NCBI RefSeq assembly: GCF_023278565.1
Contig: NC_064675.1
Coordinates: forward strand, 3,906,001-3,970,000
From: Colletotrichum lupini
Lineage: Eukaryota > Ascomycota > Sordariomycetes > Glomerellales > Glomerellaceae
Length of the DNA: 64,000 nucleotides
Direction of reading: 5' to 3'
The notes under the pieces were generated by a model. It ran no database searches and was not told the origin of the DNA. It saw nothing but the letters and a program-made list of their open reading frames with translations. Every line of letters starts with the position of its first letter. The first letter of the stretch is position 1. Position numbers and translations under genes: made by a program. Of this stretch, positions 34,873 to 46,960 are shown one piece after another.

Positions 34873-37704
34873 CTAGGAATCGGCCATCTGCCATTCGCCA
34901 ACGTGAACTGAGTTGTCGCTCAAAACCTCCACCTCGATGCTCTGGCGACCCTGCTGACTCCCAAGCCGCTCCACAATAAGCCATAATTTGTCTTGTCGAA
35001 GACGGTCGGGCTCAAGGTCGAACTCGGGTGTCCTGATAGCCATCGTCAGTTCCCGGAACTCGCCGCCCCCTGACATGGCGAGTACCGACTCCTGCGGCAC
35101 CCGACCGTAGACGAGAGAAACGCGAACGGCCGTGGTAGAAATGGGCTGGTTGCTTCGCCCCGTCTGCAGCGGGCACCGCGCCACAACTTGGGCCCGGGAC
35201 AACCGTGATACCGTGACCAGCGCTCGCCTACTCTCCTCTCCTTCGTTAAAGATGAAGGCTGGCGCCAGATTTCGCAAAAGGCCGGCTCTGTCGCTTAAAA
35301 CGGGTTTGATCTGGCATTCCACCTGAGACCCTACCCGCATGCCAAAGTCGGCGAGCTGCCCCGGCTCCCACGTCGAGCACACAATGGTGTATGTGCCCGG
35401 TTCCAACAGAGGGACCTGAACAAGGGCATTGCCTCTCCGGTAGTCGCCAGAACTAGCCACAACATCCTTTACCCCGATCGACGTCACTCGTCTTCCGTGT
35501 GCCCATACCAGGTCGACATGAATGGCTACCTCTCGGTCTCCTGACGAGAGAAGTATGGACAGAGGCGTGGCTTGGGGAACAGAGATGCTGAATTGCGGAT
35601 TTTGAGAGTAGGTGATGGACGACGCATTGCCTCCAGCAGTTCTCCTGGACCAAGCACTCGACAGCTCTTGGTAGTGGCTCATGGCTTCCTCGGCTGGCTT
35701 GACTTCGAGTAGTGCCTTTGAGAAGAGAGTAAACGTACACGAATATTGATCCAGCGGGAGGTCTTGATGGGCCATGACAATGGTATAGGGCGTTCCGCTG
35801 CGAAGTTTAAACTTGGCGAGCGTTTGTGGCGAGTCAACATATGGGCCTTGATAGACAAAGCCCTCCCTCACCTGAACCTTTTTGCCCTCGCTCTCAAAGA
35901 TGAAGATGCTCGTGAAGCCGAGTTGTCTCGATGCCGCTGCCAAGGAAGCTGATTTATTCCTTGCGATCTCCAGCTCCTCGTCTGCAAAGTGTCGACTGAG
36001 CAGAATCCACACGGTCTGTTCCGTATGTGACAGGACTGAGTATTGCGGATTGTGGGCAACAGAGGACGTCATGTTTTTGGTGGGCACGCGCCACGTAAAG
36101 TGGTGATCCTGCCTATGTGTGAACAGGTCCGGATTCCAGTTGAGATACATGGACTCGAAGTTCTGTGCAACGTCTTCCACTGATATCCAGAAGGACCCGA
36201 CAGGCCTGGTAAGCTCAGAGGGCCTTGGCTCGATCGAGACCAATGTGTCTAATAACGACACAGCAGCCGTTTGCTCAACGATTCCAGATGAACCGACGCC
36301 TTTCCAGACCAGACCATCACACCACGGGTTCTTGACGAGTAAGCGACGGGCGCCGGGCGAGCTGTCAATCTCCAACACAGCATAGTCGTGCTCGCCTACA
36401 AGACCCAGGGCGTCTTCTTCCGACTGCGTCAAGCGACCGGTTCCTAGGGTCATGATCAAATTCCCGGCATGGTATGCCTCTTTGATGGAGTCCCATTCGC
36501 CCTCAACGTCTACATCTTCGCTACGTCTTAGCGTTAGTTCTCGCCGATAGTCGTCTCACCCCGGGCCGGGCTTACACGGCAGTCCCTACATACCTCTGCA
36601 AGAACAGCTGTTCAGGAATCCACCCCGTAATTACCCATAAATCGGTCCCCGAATTGCTTCCAGGGAAGTCGTACCCTCCGCGTACCTTCAAGTAAGCCTT
36701 TTCCAGCAAAGCTGGCCACAAGAGATTGGGGTTCTTGCGGTCGACAACGAACAAAGTGCGATTGTTCCGCGAGACAGGCAGCCGATCATCCACAACGACT
36801 TGTCTGAAGCAGCCATTAAAGTGCATGCGAAATATGTATTTGCCACTCTTGGAGATCATCGGCCGCCCCTTTTGGTGGTTGTAGGGGTACATGATGGAGC
36901 TTAGGATCTGATAAGACTGGTAAGCAAGCGCGGTCAACGGCATTCTGCGTACCACTATTGACTGACTGATTGTTGGCCACCTTGTAAAATCTTCATGGCG
37001 GCGCATAGACTGGCTACAACCGAGCAGTCGGTCGTGACATCCTGTACGAGATCGCACTCTTTTTCCGAGGCCATAAAGTCCTCGTCTACGTTATCGTCTC
37101 TCGCCTGGTCCACGGGCCGCTGCCATGCCTCGAGAATAGTTTCCTGCCTGGCGGACATTGTGTATTCTGCAGGGTCACTGGTTTACGAATGAGTTTTCGG
37201 CCGATTTGGCGGTTATGCGAACGTACGAGAAAACATTCTGGCCCTGAGATAGGGAGAAATTGTCAACATCAGGCTCAGCCTGCCATGGCGGAAAAATGTT
37301 GCCATGCAGTCGCGATGAGCGCAGAAGGATAGCCCTCTCGTTGGATGGGACATGGCGCACATGGCAGTTAGGATTAGAAGCAGAGGTGATGGTCGCAACC
37401 GTTGGCTGGGTCAGAGACGGGCTTGCAGTCTTGGGGGAAGACTTGAGCTTTTCGGCGAGAGAAATGAGTCCAGCGCACTTTTTCCTGAAACGAGAGCGGT
37501 CGGCTGGTGAACTAGCTTCGTGTGCTGCCTTCATGTATAAGTCGGCCGTGGTAATGGCATGATTCAGCGCTTCACGGCCTGTCGATCTGGCGACAAGGGC
37601 CTCTTCTCTCTGGGCACCGAGGCAACTCTGGTCAGCTGAGGCGGGTCTCTGTGTTGCGTCGCGGCTTGACTTGGAGACTCACTCACAATGGCTTTGGCTT
37701 CCAT
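34873..37704 (-). CDS. palB: calpain-like cysteine protease PalB/Rim13 (alkaline pH signalling)
   Basis: In the Pal/Rim pathway this protease cleaves and activates the PacC/Rim101 transcription factor on endosomal ESCRT platforms at alkaline pH. Five coding exons on the minus strand: 37704-37687, 37609-37227, 37177-36967, 36916-36594 and 36520-34873, giving 860 aa, close to the family length. The introns are 77, 49, 50 and 73 nt. The third has the less usual donor GTCAGT; it was chosen because it keeps the frame and the conserved GGQQS/SYQILSS join. An N-terminal MIT-like helical region spans about residues 1-75. The calpain triad is visible: Cys185 (TTDCSVV), His356 (GEHDYAV) and Asn376 (VKNPWC). 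C-terminal calpain domain-III-like beta regions fill residues 400-860. The catalytic residues are intact, so it should be active. Convergent with the zinc-finger gene and divergent from the carrier gene. Confidence 0.92.
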
Positions 37705-39967
37705 GCTTCCCGCTAACAAGCAGCTAATTGAAGCTGCATTCAGTCGTTAATGTCAAGTCGAGGCGAGAATACCGGTCGCGCGACTGGAATTGATTCAGGG
37801 AAACTAGCTTCCTATACAGGGAGTCGGAATCAAGATTTACTCGAGTCGCATGTCGAGGTCACGAGTAAGGTAGGCAGGTAGGTAGTCGATGCGTTGCGAC
37901 CCGACACGGCGGGAAGCAAGGCGAGATTCGGGAAGAAAGCAAGTGGAGCGATGACAGGTTGAGTAGTAGGGCTCGGGTTTGTTGGCCGTGCCTCTCAAAA
38001 CCGCCCGTGGCTCTACCTGCTATCTGATCACACCTTCCTCTGACTTTCTCTAACACCAGTCTTGACTCTGATTCCGGACCGAATGTTGTGTGGTTGGTAT
38101 CATGAGCGCGGGCAATTATGGCTGAAAATGGGCGCGGGGAAGCAGTCGCAGTCTTAGCGCGAAATGCATTCGTCGTGGGGTGAGACGAAAGAGAGCGGGC
38201 ACCAGATTGAGGCTGTGCAAAGCAAAACCCAAAAACGGTCCAGAGTCGATCGGCCAAGGGCCAGCCAAGTTGAAATGTTGAGACGGGCCCTAGGTGAAAG
38301 CTCTCGAGGCCAAGGACAGATGAAGCAAGACAAGCAGACTTTGTGGGCGTGATCGGAACGCGGAAGCGCAGAATCGCAGGAGAGTTCACTTCAATTCACA
38401 CTTCAAGCCTGCCTACTTTCGTGTTCTGGCGGTTATGTCGAGTTGAACCAAGCCAGGCGCCCAAAGGAGCGGAGCAAGCGCCAAGCAGAGAATCAGAAGC
38501 GTCGATATCAAAGAGTTGGATTTAGTGAGGCAAGGCAGATTACCTAGGCCTTGGGAGCACGGTAAGATTGTGCCCATTCATCTGTTGGATGAGGGCAGCA
38601 GGACTGGACATTGGTACATACCATCTATCAGAATGGAATTTCCAGATAGATAGATACCTTAGCTTACCTAGATGTGGAAGTTCTTGGCTTGCTTGAACGA
38701 CAGGTAAGGCACAGGACTGCTAATAGAACTTACCACATCTTACGTAAGGCACGTCCTGTAATCTGGGTTCTCGGAAACTGCTCAGGACTGACACGGGATT
38801 GCAACCTAGATCATGGAGAACGGCACCTTGGACATTGTAATACTGCACTATTCCGTCGAGTTCCGAGTTAATTCAACTTCGTTAGTTCAACCCTTGGCAG
38901 GTTTTATTCAGTCGGGTTCTATTGGCATGAAGATGAGGACTTCTTGTAGATACCATGGGCCAAGCTGAGTGCCCGCGGTGCCGTATGTTAGAGAGTGGGC
39001 AGCTTTACATACCTGGATGTGTTGGCCAAATGAAACACTTGAAGCCAGACAGACTGTATCACCTCGGCACTGGGCCATCACCAACCTGCCTCTCATGTCG
39101 TCCCCCACCTCTTGGGCCGCTGGCCCCATTTCCCCGGCTGCTCCGCTCTCATATGGCCGATTTTGGCTACCTACCTTCAGAGAGTTCAAGGTCTCCGGCA
39201 ACCATTCTTCAAAGCCAGTCACGTATTTGTATCGAGACTAACCCGTTGGTACGGATCCTTTATGCTGCTTCGCATCCATTAGCCTTCCGCACATTTTCAC
39301 TCAAGATTCCTGCCTGCCGACGGTATCTTACCGGCACCTTGGTGTGCTTGCTTACCTTACCTCCCCTTAGCTTATAGTGCGGCGGTCTGTCACCAGGAAG
39401 TATTACCTACGGTAAGGTAGGTACCGTAAGGTAGGTAGCCATTGATTGTGCCGAAACCCCACCAGGTGACCTCACCGGTTAACCGAGCATATGGCGGCCC
39501 AGGCCTCTAGCGTCATCTCCAAGGGCCGAGGTCGACGACTCAAGTGCCAGTCCCGGCACCCGCGCAGGCGCAGTGGCCGGCACGTCAATCCCCATGGCCC
39601 ATGGGCACTGAGAGCGGCCCTCTCAGTTTGGGCCATTCGTCCCAGAACCTTGAATCATATATCTAATCGTCGCCAATAACTTCTTGGACCATTCCTCGCG
39701 CTCGCGCATCTTCCCCATTGTTGCTGGTACTCACTGCTTGTCCGTTACCGTTCTCCGACCTGATCACTTCCCCTCCCGCCCTTTGCCTCGGATCTTGATC
39801 GGTGCAGAACCGCAACGCCGACGCCGACGCCGATATCGTCACCGTTACCGACATTGCGCGCAACGATTCCCTACTTGGGGCCCGGTTATTCGACCAAACG
39901 CCTAACAGAGAACTTTGATCCGTGTGCCTGTTGACTGCTTCTTCAACCTGAACTCGGCAACAATACA
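37705..39967. other. divergent intergenic region between palB and the carrier gene
   Basis: About 2.3 kb. It should hold both promoters. Repeated CTACCTTACGGTA/GGTAGGTACC motifs form a palindromic cluster at 39400-39440. I see no additional gene and no tRNA. Confidence 0.5.
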
Positions 39968-41244
39968 ATGGCTGCGCAGTCGAAACCAGCCTCCATCTCA
40001 CCTTGGGGCAAGGCAGTTGCTGGCGCCTCCGGTGCTGTGCTCGCCAATGCTTTAGTCTACCCGCTTGACATGTGAGAGATACGATGCTGCCGCGATACCC
40101 ACACCCTCACATATTTGTCTTCTCTACCGCCTCAAAGCCACTCTATGCTGTCGTATTCTTTCATAGAGATCGTCTTTGGCTAACCTCTCATCGTTGAAGC
40201 GTCAAGACGCGCCTACAGGTCCAAGTGAAATCGCAATCCGGCGCAGTAGCGACTGATCCCTCCGAACCTATCGAACCCCATTATTCGTCCACCTGGGATG
40301 CCCTGAGCAAAATTGTTGCTGACGATGGCGTCAAGGGCCTTTACGCCGGCATGAGTGGTTCTCTCCTTGGCGTCGCCTCTACCAATTTTGCATACTTTTA
40401 CTGGTATTCCATTGTGCGCGCCCTCTACTTGCGTTCTGCCAAAACTTCGGCACCACCTTCGACACTCGTCGAGTTGAGTCTGGGCGCGATCGCTGGCGCT
40501 GTAGCCCAGCTCTGTACAATTCCTGTCGCCGTCATCACGACAAGGCAGCAAACCCAACGCAAGACCGAGAGGAAAGGTTTTGTCGACACTGCACGGGAAG
40601 TTATCGATGGAGAGGATGGGCTGTTCGGGCTCTGGAGGGGTCTTAAGGCTAGCTTGGTGCTCGTGGTGAATCCTGCAATCACTTACGGAGCTTACGAGAG
40701 GCTGAAAGAAGTCATCTTTCCTGGCAAGAATAACCTCAAGCCTTGGGAGGCATTCCGTACGTTATTGCACCCTCCAGGACTGCAAGGTTTTGACGGGGCC
40801 GGCTTTGGCTGATGATGATGATATAGTTCTTGGTGCTGCCTCCAAGTCACTCGCAACGATTGCCACACAGCCTCTCATTGTCGCAAAGGTAGGTTTGCAG
40901 TCTAGGCCGCCACCCGAAAGGAAGGGCAAGCCTTTCGGCAGCTTCATCGAGGTAATGAACTTCATCATGGAGCGAGAGGGTGTGTCTGGTCTCTTCAAGG
41001 GTATGGGGCCACAGATTCTCAAGGGCCTTCTTGTCCAGGGCATCCTCATGATGACAAAGGAGCGGTAAGCACGATGCTATTTGACTTGAAATATCCATCG
41101 TAAGGGTGCTAACTCGGGAATAGCATGGAGTTGTTGTTTGTCCTCTTCTTCCGCTACCTCAGGACGCTGAGGTCGAAGCGGCTGCAGGCTTTTACACGGA
41201 GTCCCGAAGTTATTCGCAGCGCATCTGCCATCAAACCTCTTTGA
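39968..41244 (+). CDS. mitochondrial carrier family protein, peroxisomal ATP carrier type (PMP47/Ant1)
   Basis: Probably exchanges ATP for AMP across the peroxisomal membrane, supporting fatty-acid activation. Four exons (39968-40071, 40200-40756, 40827-41064, 41124-41244) encode 339 aa, the usual size for the family; introns are 128, 70, 59 nt. Three carrier repeats are visible with degenerate signatures: YPLDIVKTRLQVQ (repeat 1, spanning the first junction), IPVAVITTRQQTQ (repeat 2) and QPLIVAKVGLQS (repeat 3). The divergent second and third signatures are characteristic of the PMP47 branch rather than of inner-membrane ADP/ATP carriers. GLYAGMSGSLLG and GLFKGMGPQILKG end-of-loop motifs are also present. 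It ends with a basic tail (RTLRSKRLQ). Six transmembrane helices are expected. Family confidence is high; the exact substrate is inferred. Confidence 0.9.
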
Positions 41245-42100
41245 GAGAACGGTAGCGACATGCATACATCTGCCTAAGTAACCTCGTCAAGGAGCCAATG
41301 GCGGCTGGCCTTTCGACGTCATGTATAGCGAAATGAGATAATATCTCATAGGGTGTAGACTGTAGACAGAGTGGGCAAACTTATGGACTAATCTGTATGG
41401 TGACAAGGATAGAACACAAGAGCACTGTACGGTCACTACAAGAGGTTAGCACAGTAGAGATGACAACCGACAACTCAAGGTAGCTAGGATAGAGTAAAGC
41501 ACGTTTCGATCCCCCAAATTTGCTCTTTGATGATATTCCTACGTGTCTTGGAAGTAGACAAGGTAATTTAGAATTATAACAGCATGACACACAAAAGTCC
41601 AGGAAACCCTTCGCGGTATGTGAATCAGAAATATGGTTATGTTTTCGTGACGATAGTCCGAAAGTGACATTGAAATATTCCAACCGATGAGAGGTAGGTA
41701 TCTGTCTCGGTAGGTAAGGTGAGCGATGCTCCATGCAGTCATACCGGCAGTCCTGCCTGCAATGACTTATCCGCACTGAATACTTAACAGACCTATCTTA
41801 GGTACTCAATTATGAAAACTGAGGTATAATTTTATACGGGTTGGAAAGCCTGACACACTCCATTCAATCATGTAAGGACCTACCTCAAATGGTGGCGCAC
41901 TAGCGCGACGGGACTCAGCCACACCATGGCTCAGCAAGTTCATTAGGGCACAGATTTTCGACCCACAACACCGAAGAGCCTAGCATGCACCAAACCACCC
42001 CACGGCCAGCCTCGTTATCACAATACTCGAAATCCCCTCGACCGCATCACGAACTCCAGGCTTTAGTATTCAACGTTAGGGGCACCTTCCGACCGCAGCA
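41245..42100. other. spacer between the carrier gene and RPL29
   Basis: About 0.85 kb, expected to contain the carrier 3' end and the ribosomal-protein promoter. Short minus-strand frames near 41381-41776 look non-coding. Nothing else is recognised. Confidence 0.55.
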
Positions 42101-42542
42101 ATGGCCAGTAAGTCACGACGATTTGTTTCTGCGAGCCTTGTTGCTCGCACCGGGAGAGCTTAGCTAATTTCTGAGCGCAGAGTCCAAGAACTCCTCGCAG
42201 CACAACCAGTCGCGCAAGGCGCACCGCAACGGGTACGATTTCAAACCTCATTTCTGGCCCATGCCAACCGATTTCTGAGGTGTGCTTTTACTGACCATTT
42301 GTTCCTCTTCTTGCCGTGTAGTATCAAGAAGCCCAAGACGTCGAGATACCCTTCCCTCAAGGGAACTGACCCCAAGTTCCGCCGCAACCATCGTCACGCT
42401 CTGCACGGCACCATGAAGGCCCTGGTACGGATTGCCCCAAAGAACAGTTTACAAGGATTCTTGTTACACCGACCTCCACCGCGACGCTTGCTGACAAGTT
42501 TCACAGAAGGAGCTGAAGGAGGGCAAGCGCGAGACGGCATAG
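42101..42542 (+). CDS. RPL29: 60S ribosomal protein L29 (eL29), four exons
   Basis: A 65-aa basic component of the large ribosomal subunit. Exons: 42101-42107 (only ATGGCCA), 42181-42232, 42322-42424, 42507-42542. Introns are 73, 89 and 82 nt with donors GTAAGT, GTACGA and GTACGG; the first has branch site TTAGCTAAT. The joined product begins MAKSKNSSQHNQSRKAHRNG, continues IKKPKTSRYPSLKG and TDPKFRRNHRHALHG, and ends KELKEGKRETA, matching the eL29 pattern (AKSKNHT.HNQ..K.HRNGIKK) in order and length. The gene is too fragmented to appear as an open frame. The tiny first exon and early intron are typical of fungal ribosomal-protein genes. I am confident because every junction keeps frame and family sequence. 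Confidence 0.95.
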
Positions 42543-45002
42543 ACAGGAAATTGGACGCATGGTTATTGGTCTCTTCTACAGCACGGCTGCGACGCATTGG
42601 GGCATCAGGGAATCAAATGGAACTGGCATTTAGGTTGAAAGAGCCAGCAAACGAATCAAGCACGATTTAACCCTCTCGGATACCGAACAAGCCGCGAAGG
42701 TCGGGCATATGCTGCTTCGAAATCCGAACGATGACACCCGACAAGAGAGATCGATGACTCTGCCAGGGGCGTGGTGACGGAATGATACATGCAGCGAGGC
42801 TCTACTATACGTCCATCAGCCGTGCCCCGATGGGTGAACTATGATGTGCGATATCAGGCCAGTTTAAGGATCACAACCAAGTAGATGAAAACCTTACGCC
42901 GACCTTCCACGGTCGCCCGACATCGAACGTGATTAATGAAAAACGGTCAACCCCGAGAATCTCCAGGGTCCCATGGGCTCTATTTGCCCCAGCAATCCAA
43001 TATGTTTGGGTATCCAAGTCGGATACTTGCCTTGAATATTCAGGAACTTGCCTTGCTACGGTACGACGCTCTCCCCGTAAGTTCCGGATGGCCCAGCCGA
43101 GCAAGTTGTGAGATCGGATCGCGGGTCTATAATCCCAGTTTCGCTGTCTTGACTGTGGTACTTTCGCAATGACCAGGATGAAAAGGCCGTAAATGCTCAA
43201 CATGAATTGATTGCCTCCATGGCTGACTTGCAACTCGGTAACTCAATACCAACTCATGAAGCTATTGGACACTTAATTGGCAAAGGGAGGGGCGTCATTC
43301 GTCGCTGGGGCAAAGTCGCATGCTGGCAGCTTAACAAAGCAACTCAGCAAGGAAGCTCAAAGAATCATCGCCAGTCAGCCTCGTTTCTTCAATCAGAGAG
43401 GCGTTCCGTCAATTCCACTTAACGACCTCACTACACACCTACGCATTGGCGTCTCTCTGATGGATCGGATTCTTGCCATGCCGTTCTCTCTTCTCTGTTT
43501 TTGCATGAGGCAAGTAAAGGGGGTTGATGAAAAGAGCGGGGGAGGGGGATTTGGGGCGAGACGCGTACGTACCCTCTTGAAGGGTATCTAAAGTTAAAGT
43601 TGAAAATACCCGCCAATTGCGCCTTAATACCTGGGAAACGAAGAAATAACGGGGGCCACAGGAACTTGGCTGATAGTGAGCATGCTTTCATTGGGGATCA
43701 TTGGTACATTCCCGACGGGGACGTGTGGCCATATCTACTCCTCTCGGTGCGATCAAAGCTTGCCGTGCCCTTTCCAATACTTTCGAGGTCGGATACCTAC
43801 CTCAAGGTACTCCGTCCGATCTATCTGAGGTAACTACCTACCTGAGATCAGAGGTCTCAGAGGCGGGCCCCATGCTGTACGGCGTGCGAGGCACCCTGCC
43901 TTACCTCAGGTGGTAAGGTTGAATAACTGCACCAACCCGGTGACTAAGCAGCGACCACGCCACGTTGCTGAACCCTTCTTTCCCTCCTCTTCCCGCTTGC
44001 CAGCCGTGGTGCAGTGCAGTACATGAATGAGGACCTCTCCTGCAAATTCGAGAAGCGAATTCCGTTCCCCTTTTGTTCCTACCACCCCCGGGTAATACTT
44101 TCAGACGACGCCAGCCTTGAATATCGTATTACCTACCTGCCTGGAAGCAGCATTTCTTGAATAATTCCTGCCCGCCTGCCAGAAGTGCATTACCTTTGTC
44201 ATCCCGCTCCCACCACTCCCAAGATTCCCCGGCTCCGTTGTCGTCGCCCGCGCCCCTCGCTGCGGTAGAGCACACGGAAAGCAGAACAAAGCACAACGCG
44301 ACTCGCCTCGACTCCCATATCAGCAGCTTCGGCTTGCGCCACCGGCTACTGTCTCTTTCGGACCCTCCTCTAGACATTCAACCAAACCCCAAAATTCTGG
44401 CCCGATAACCAGACCCTGTCATCCGTTTGGAGAGACATGTGTTAAGCAGCAGTTCCTCATTAGAATTAATCCCCGACTCCTTTGAGGTCAGCAGGTTTCT
44501 GCAGGAGCTTTGGGCAGCGAATACGTACCCTACGATTCACTACTCGCGCCGTCTGAGCTCTGCCGCAGCCAGAGACACGAAAAAAGAAAAAAAAGAACAG
44601 GCCGTTCGGGGCTATTGTCTTCACTTGAACGAACCAAGTCAACAAGTCCCTTTGGATCTCTTGACAGGCGAGCGTGTGATCGCTAACGTGGATTTACACC
44701 GTTTGCTGCTGTAGCTTCTCTCCGTCTCTCCCACTCTTGATTCAAATCACAGAGTCACAGAGGCTAGGCTTGTTTGCTGATTCGATTGACGTTACCGTCA
44801 TTCGAAATCTCGAAACAGCGCTGGTCCCTCCTTGCCCGGGCCGACCCCCCTTCCATCATCACACAAAGACACGACACCCTTCACTGGTCGTCGGCATCGT
44901 TTCATCTGCCACCTGCCAATTTTCTACCGTCTTCACGACATCAACTTCGCCGCCGTTACCAGCGCGATTCCTACCTCGCTATCATTGCGCTGTCTGTCGA
45001 CA
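42543..45002. other. spacer and 5' leader region of VTS1
   Basis: About 2.5 kb. Open frames near 42871-43233 and 43277-43591 lack domains and overlap on both strands. A CCTACCTGAG-type motif cluster lies at about 43795-43920. The region from 44090 is likely promoter and 5' untranslated leader of the downstream gene. Confidence 0.5.
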
Positions 45003-46960
45003 ATGCTCAATATGTCTGGCAGTCACATTGCGGGCAACCGCAACAGCACCCCGGAGGCCAACACAAACCCGTCTCTTCGCCCCCCCTCCTCGAGAGTTAT
45101 GGGAGCCAACAGCCACCTTCGAGCTTCTGCCGACATGGCTGCGCTCTCCAACGCATCTCCCTCGAGCCGGATCCGCCCGTCGTCCGACTTCTACGGCTCT
45201 CAGCAGGGCCAGGGTCATAGTAACCCCGAGGCCGATCCCCAAGACAAGATCGCCCAACAGTGGATTGCCGATATCGACCAGTACGAGACGACTTTGGAAG
45301 AAATGGCCGCTGCTACTCTCGACCAGGACTTCAAGGACGAACTAAGTGCTATTGAGCAGTGGTTCAGGGTCCTCAGCGAGGCCGAGCGCACTGCTGCTCT
45401 GTACGCCTTGCTGCAGCAGACCACCCAAGTGCAGATTCGGTTCTTCATTCAGGTTCTACAGCAAATGGGCAAGAACCACCCCATGTCGGGCGTCTTATCC
45501 CCGGCCAACTTCGATAAAGGCACGAATGATTACACGCTTCTTACTATCCTGCTGTCCTTCGGCTAACGTGTCTATTCCAGATCCAATGTCGAACCGCCTG
45601 AGCGACGCCATGAACAAGCTGAATGTTGATTCGTCCAGGAACTCCCTCGCCCGCCCTACGAGCACTGCCACCGGCAAACGGCAATCGGGACTTGATCCTT
45701 CCACCATCAATGCAATGTTTCCTGACGCCGCCGCAGCCATTGCGACCGAGAAGGCCAAGTTCACCCAGCAGACGGGCAACCCTCCCTCGTCCAACCGCAA
45801 CAGCGCTGTAGGTGATTCTCGGCAGTCTATGGCTGCTCCGACAATCGCGGGCCCTGCCGACAACCATGACTCCAATGGTCAAAACCAGTGGACTGGAGGC
45901 GATCAATCGGTTCAGGGATCTAGAGCTCCGGGTGGTCAAACCCCGATGGGTCAGTTTGTCCAGCCGCCCCCGTCGAGTGGTTTGAGGTCTCCTCGCCCGC
46001 CTCAGATCTCGGGCAACCAGAATATCCAAAACACCACTTTGACGACCAATGACAAGCCGGCAGACCTCCCTCTCCTGTCCCCCTATAACCCGAGTGGTGG
46101 TAACTGGGCGTCGATGGTCAATACTCCGCTCGTGGCGAATTTCAACGCCAATACTAGCGGTACGCAGGCCGACATGGTCGCAAATGCCACCGCGATGAAA
46201 CTAGCAGCTTTGTCGACCGTTAACAATCGCTTCGCTCTTGATGATGTTCGCAAGTATCGCCGTGCCCGATCCAACGATGCTCCAGGTGCTCCAGGCCAGC
46301 AGGGTTTGCCTCAGAATGCGCAGATTCCCAATACCAACGTGGTCATGATCAACGAGCACGGCCAGGTGCTTAGTCGCGAGCAGATGATTGCTTTGCAGGC
46401 ACAAAACATGGGCTTCGGCCAACATCGATCTCGACCCAGCTCGCCTGGCATTGCCATGCAGCCCGGAGGCTTCGGGCCCATGGCTTTCGCTTCTCCGCAG
46501 AACAATGGGTTCCTCAGCGCCTATGATGGCGCCTCTCCTCTTCTCAACAACGGCATCCCTTCAGTCAACGTGGGCCAGCTAGGTGTAGGAAACCACGAAG
46601 GTTACCTTTCAGACCACTCCGATATGGTCCGTGGCCGATCTCCCCGAGGTCGTAGGGGTAGCTCAAAGCCGCCTGAAGACCCGACAGACCCGACCCTTCT
46701 TCAGGATATTCCCAGCTGGCTGAGGAGCTTACGGTTGCACAAGTACACTGAAAATCTCAAAGACATGAAGTGGCATGAATTGATTGAGCTCGACGACAAG
46801 GCGTTGGAGGATCGTGGAGTCAACGCCCTCGGAGCTAGGAGGAAGATGCTCAAGGTTTTTGAGCAAGTGAAGGGTAGGTACTTTTCCGAGCCAGCTTTTC
46901 TGCGGCACCAGCGCTAACGCTATGTGAACAGAGGCCAAAAATGATGGTAAGATTGCTTAA
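45003..46960 (+). CDS. VTS1: Vts1-like SAM-domain RNA-binding protein
   Basis: Post-transcriptional regulator of the Smaug/Vts1 family: its SAM domain binds stem-loops in mRNAs and recruits deadenylation machinery in the cytoplasm. Exons 45003-45519, 45581-46873 and 46932-46960 encode 612 aa. The start ATG at 45003 ([13 protein letters not shown]) was preferred over an in-frame ATG 171 bases upstream because the upstream part looks like leader sequence; Met4 is an alternative. Residues about 80-170 form the conserved N-terminal helical region ([40 protein letters not shown]). A long Pro/Gln/Asn-rich linker follows, then the SAM domain at about 545-603 ([30 protein letters not shown]). The first intron begins with GC rather than GT. 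The final exon adds only EAKNDGKIA. Confidence 0.92.
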
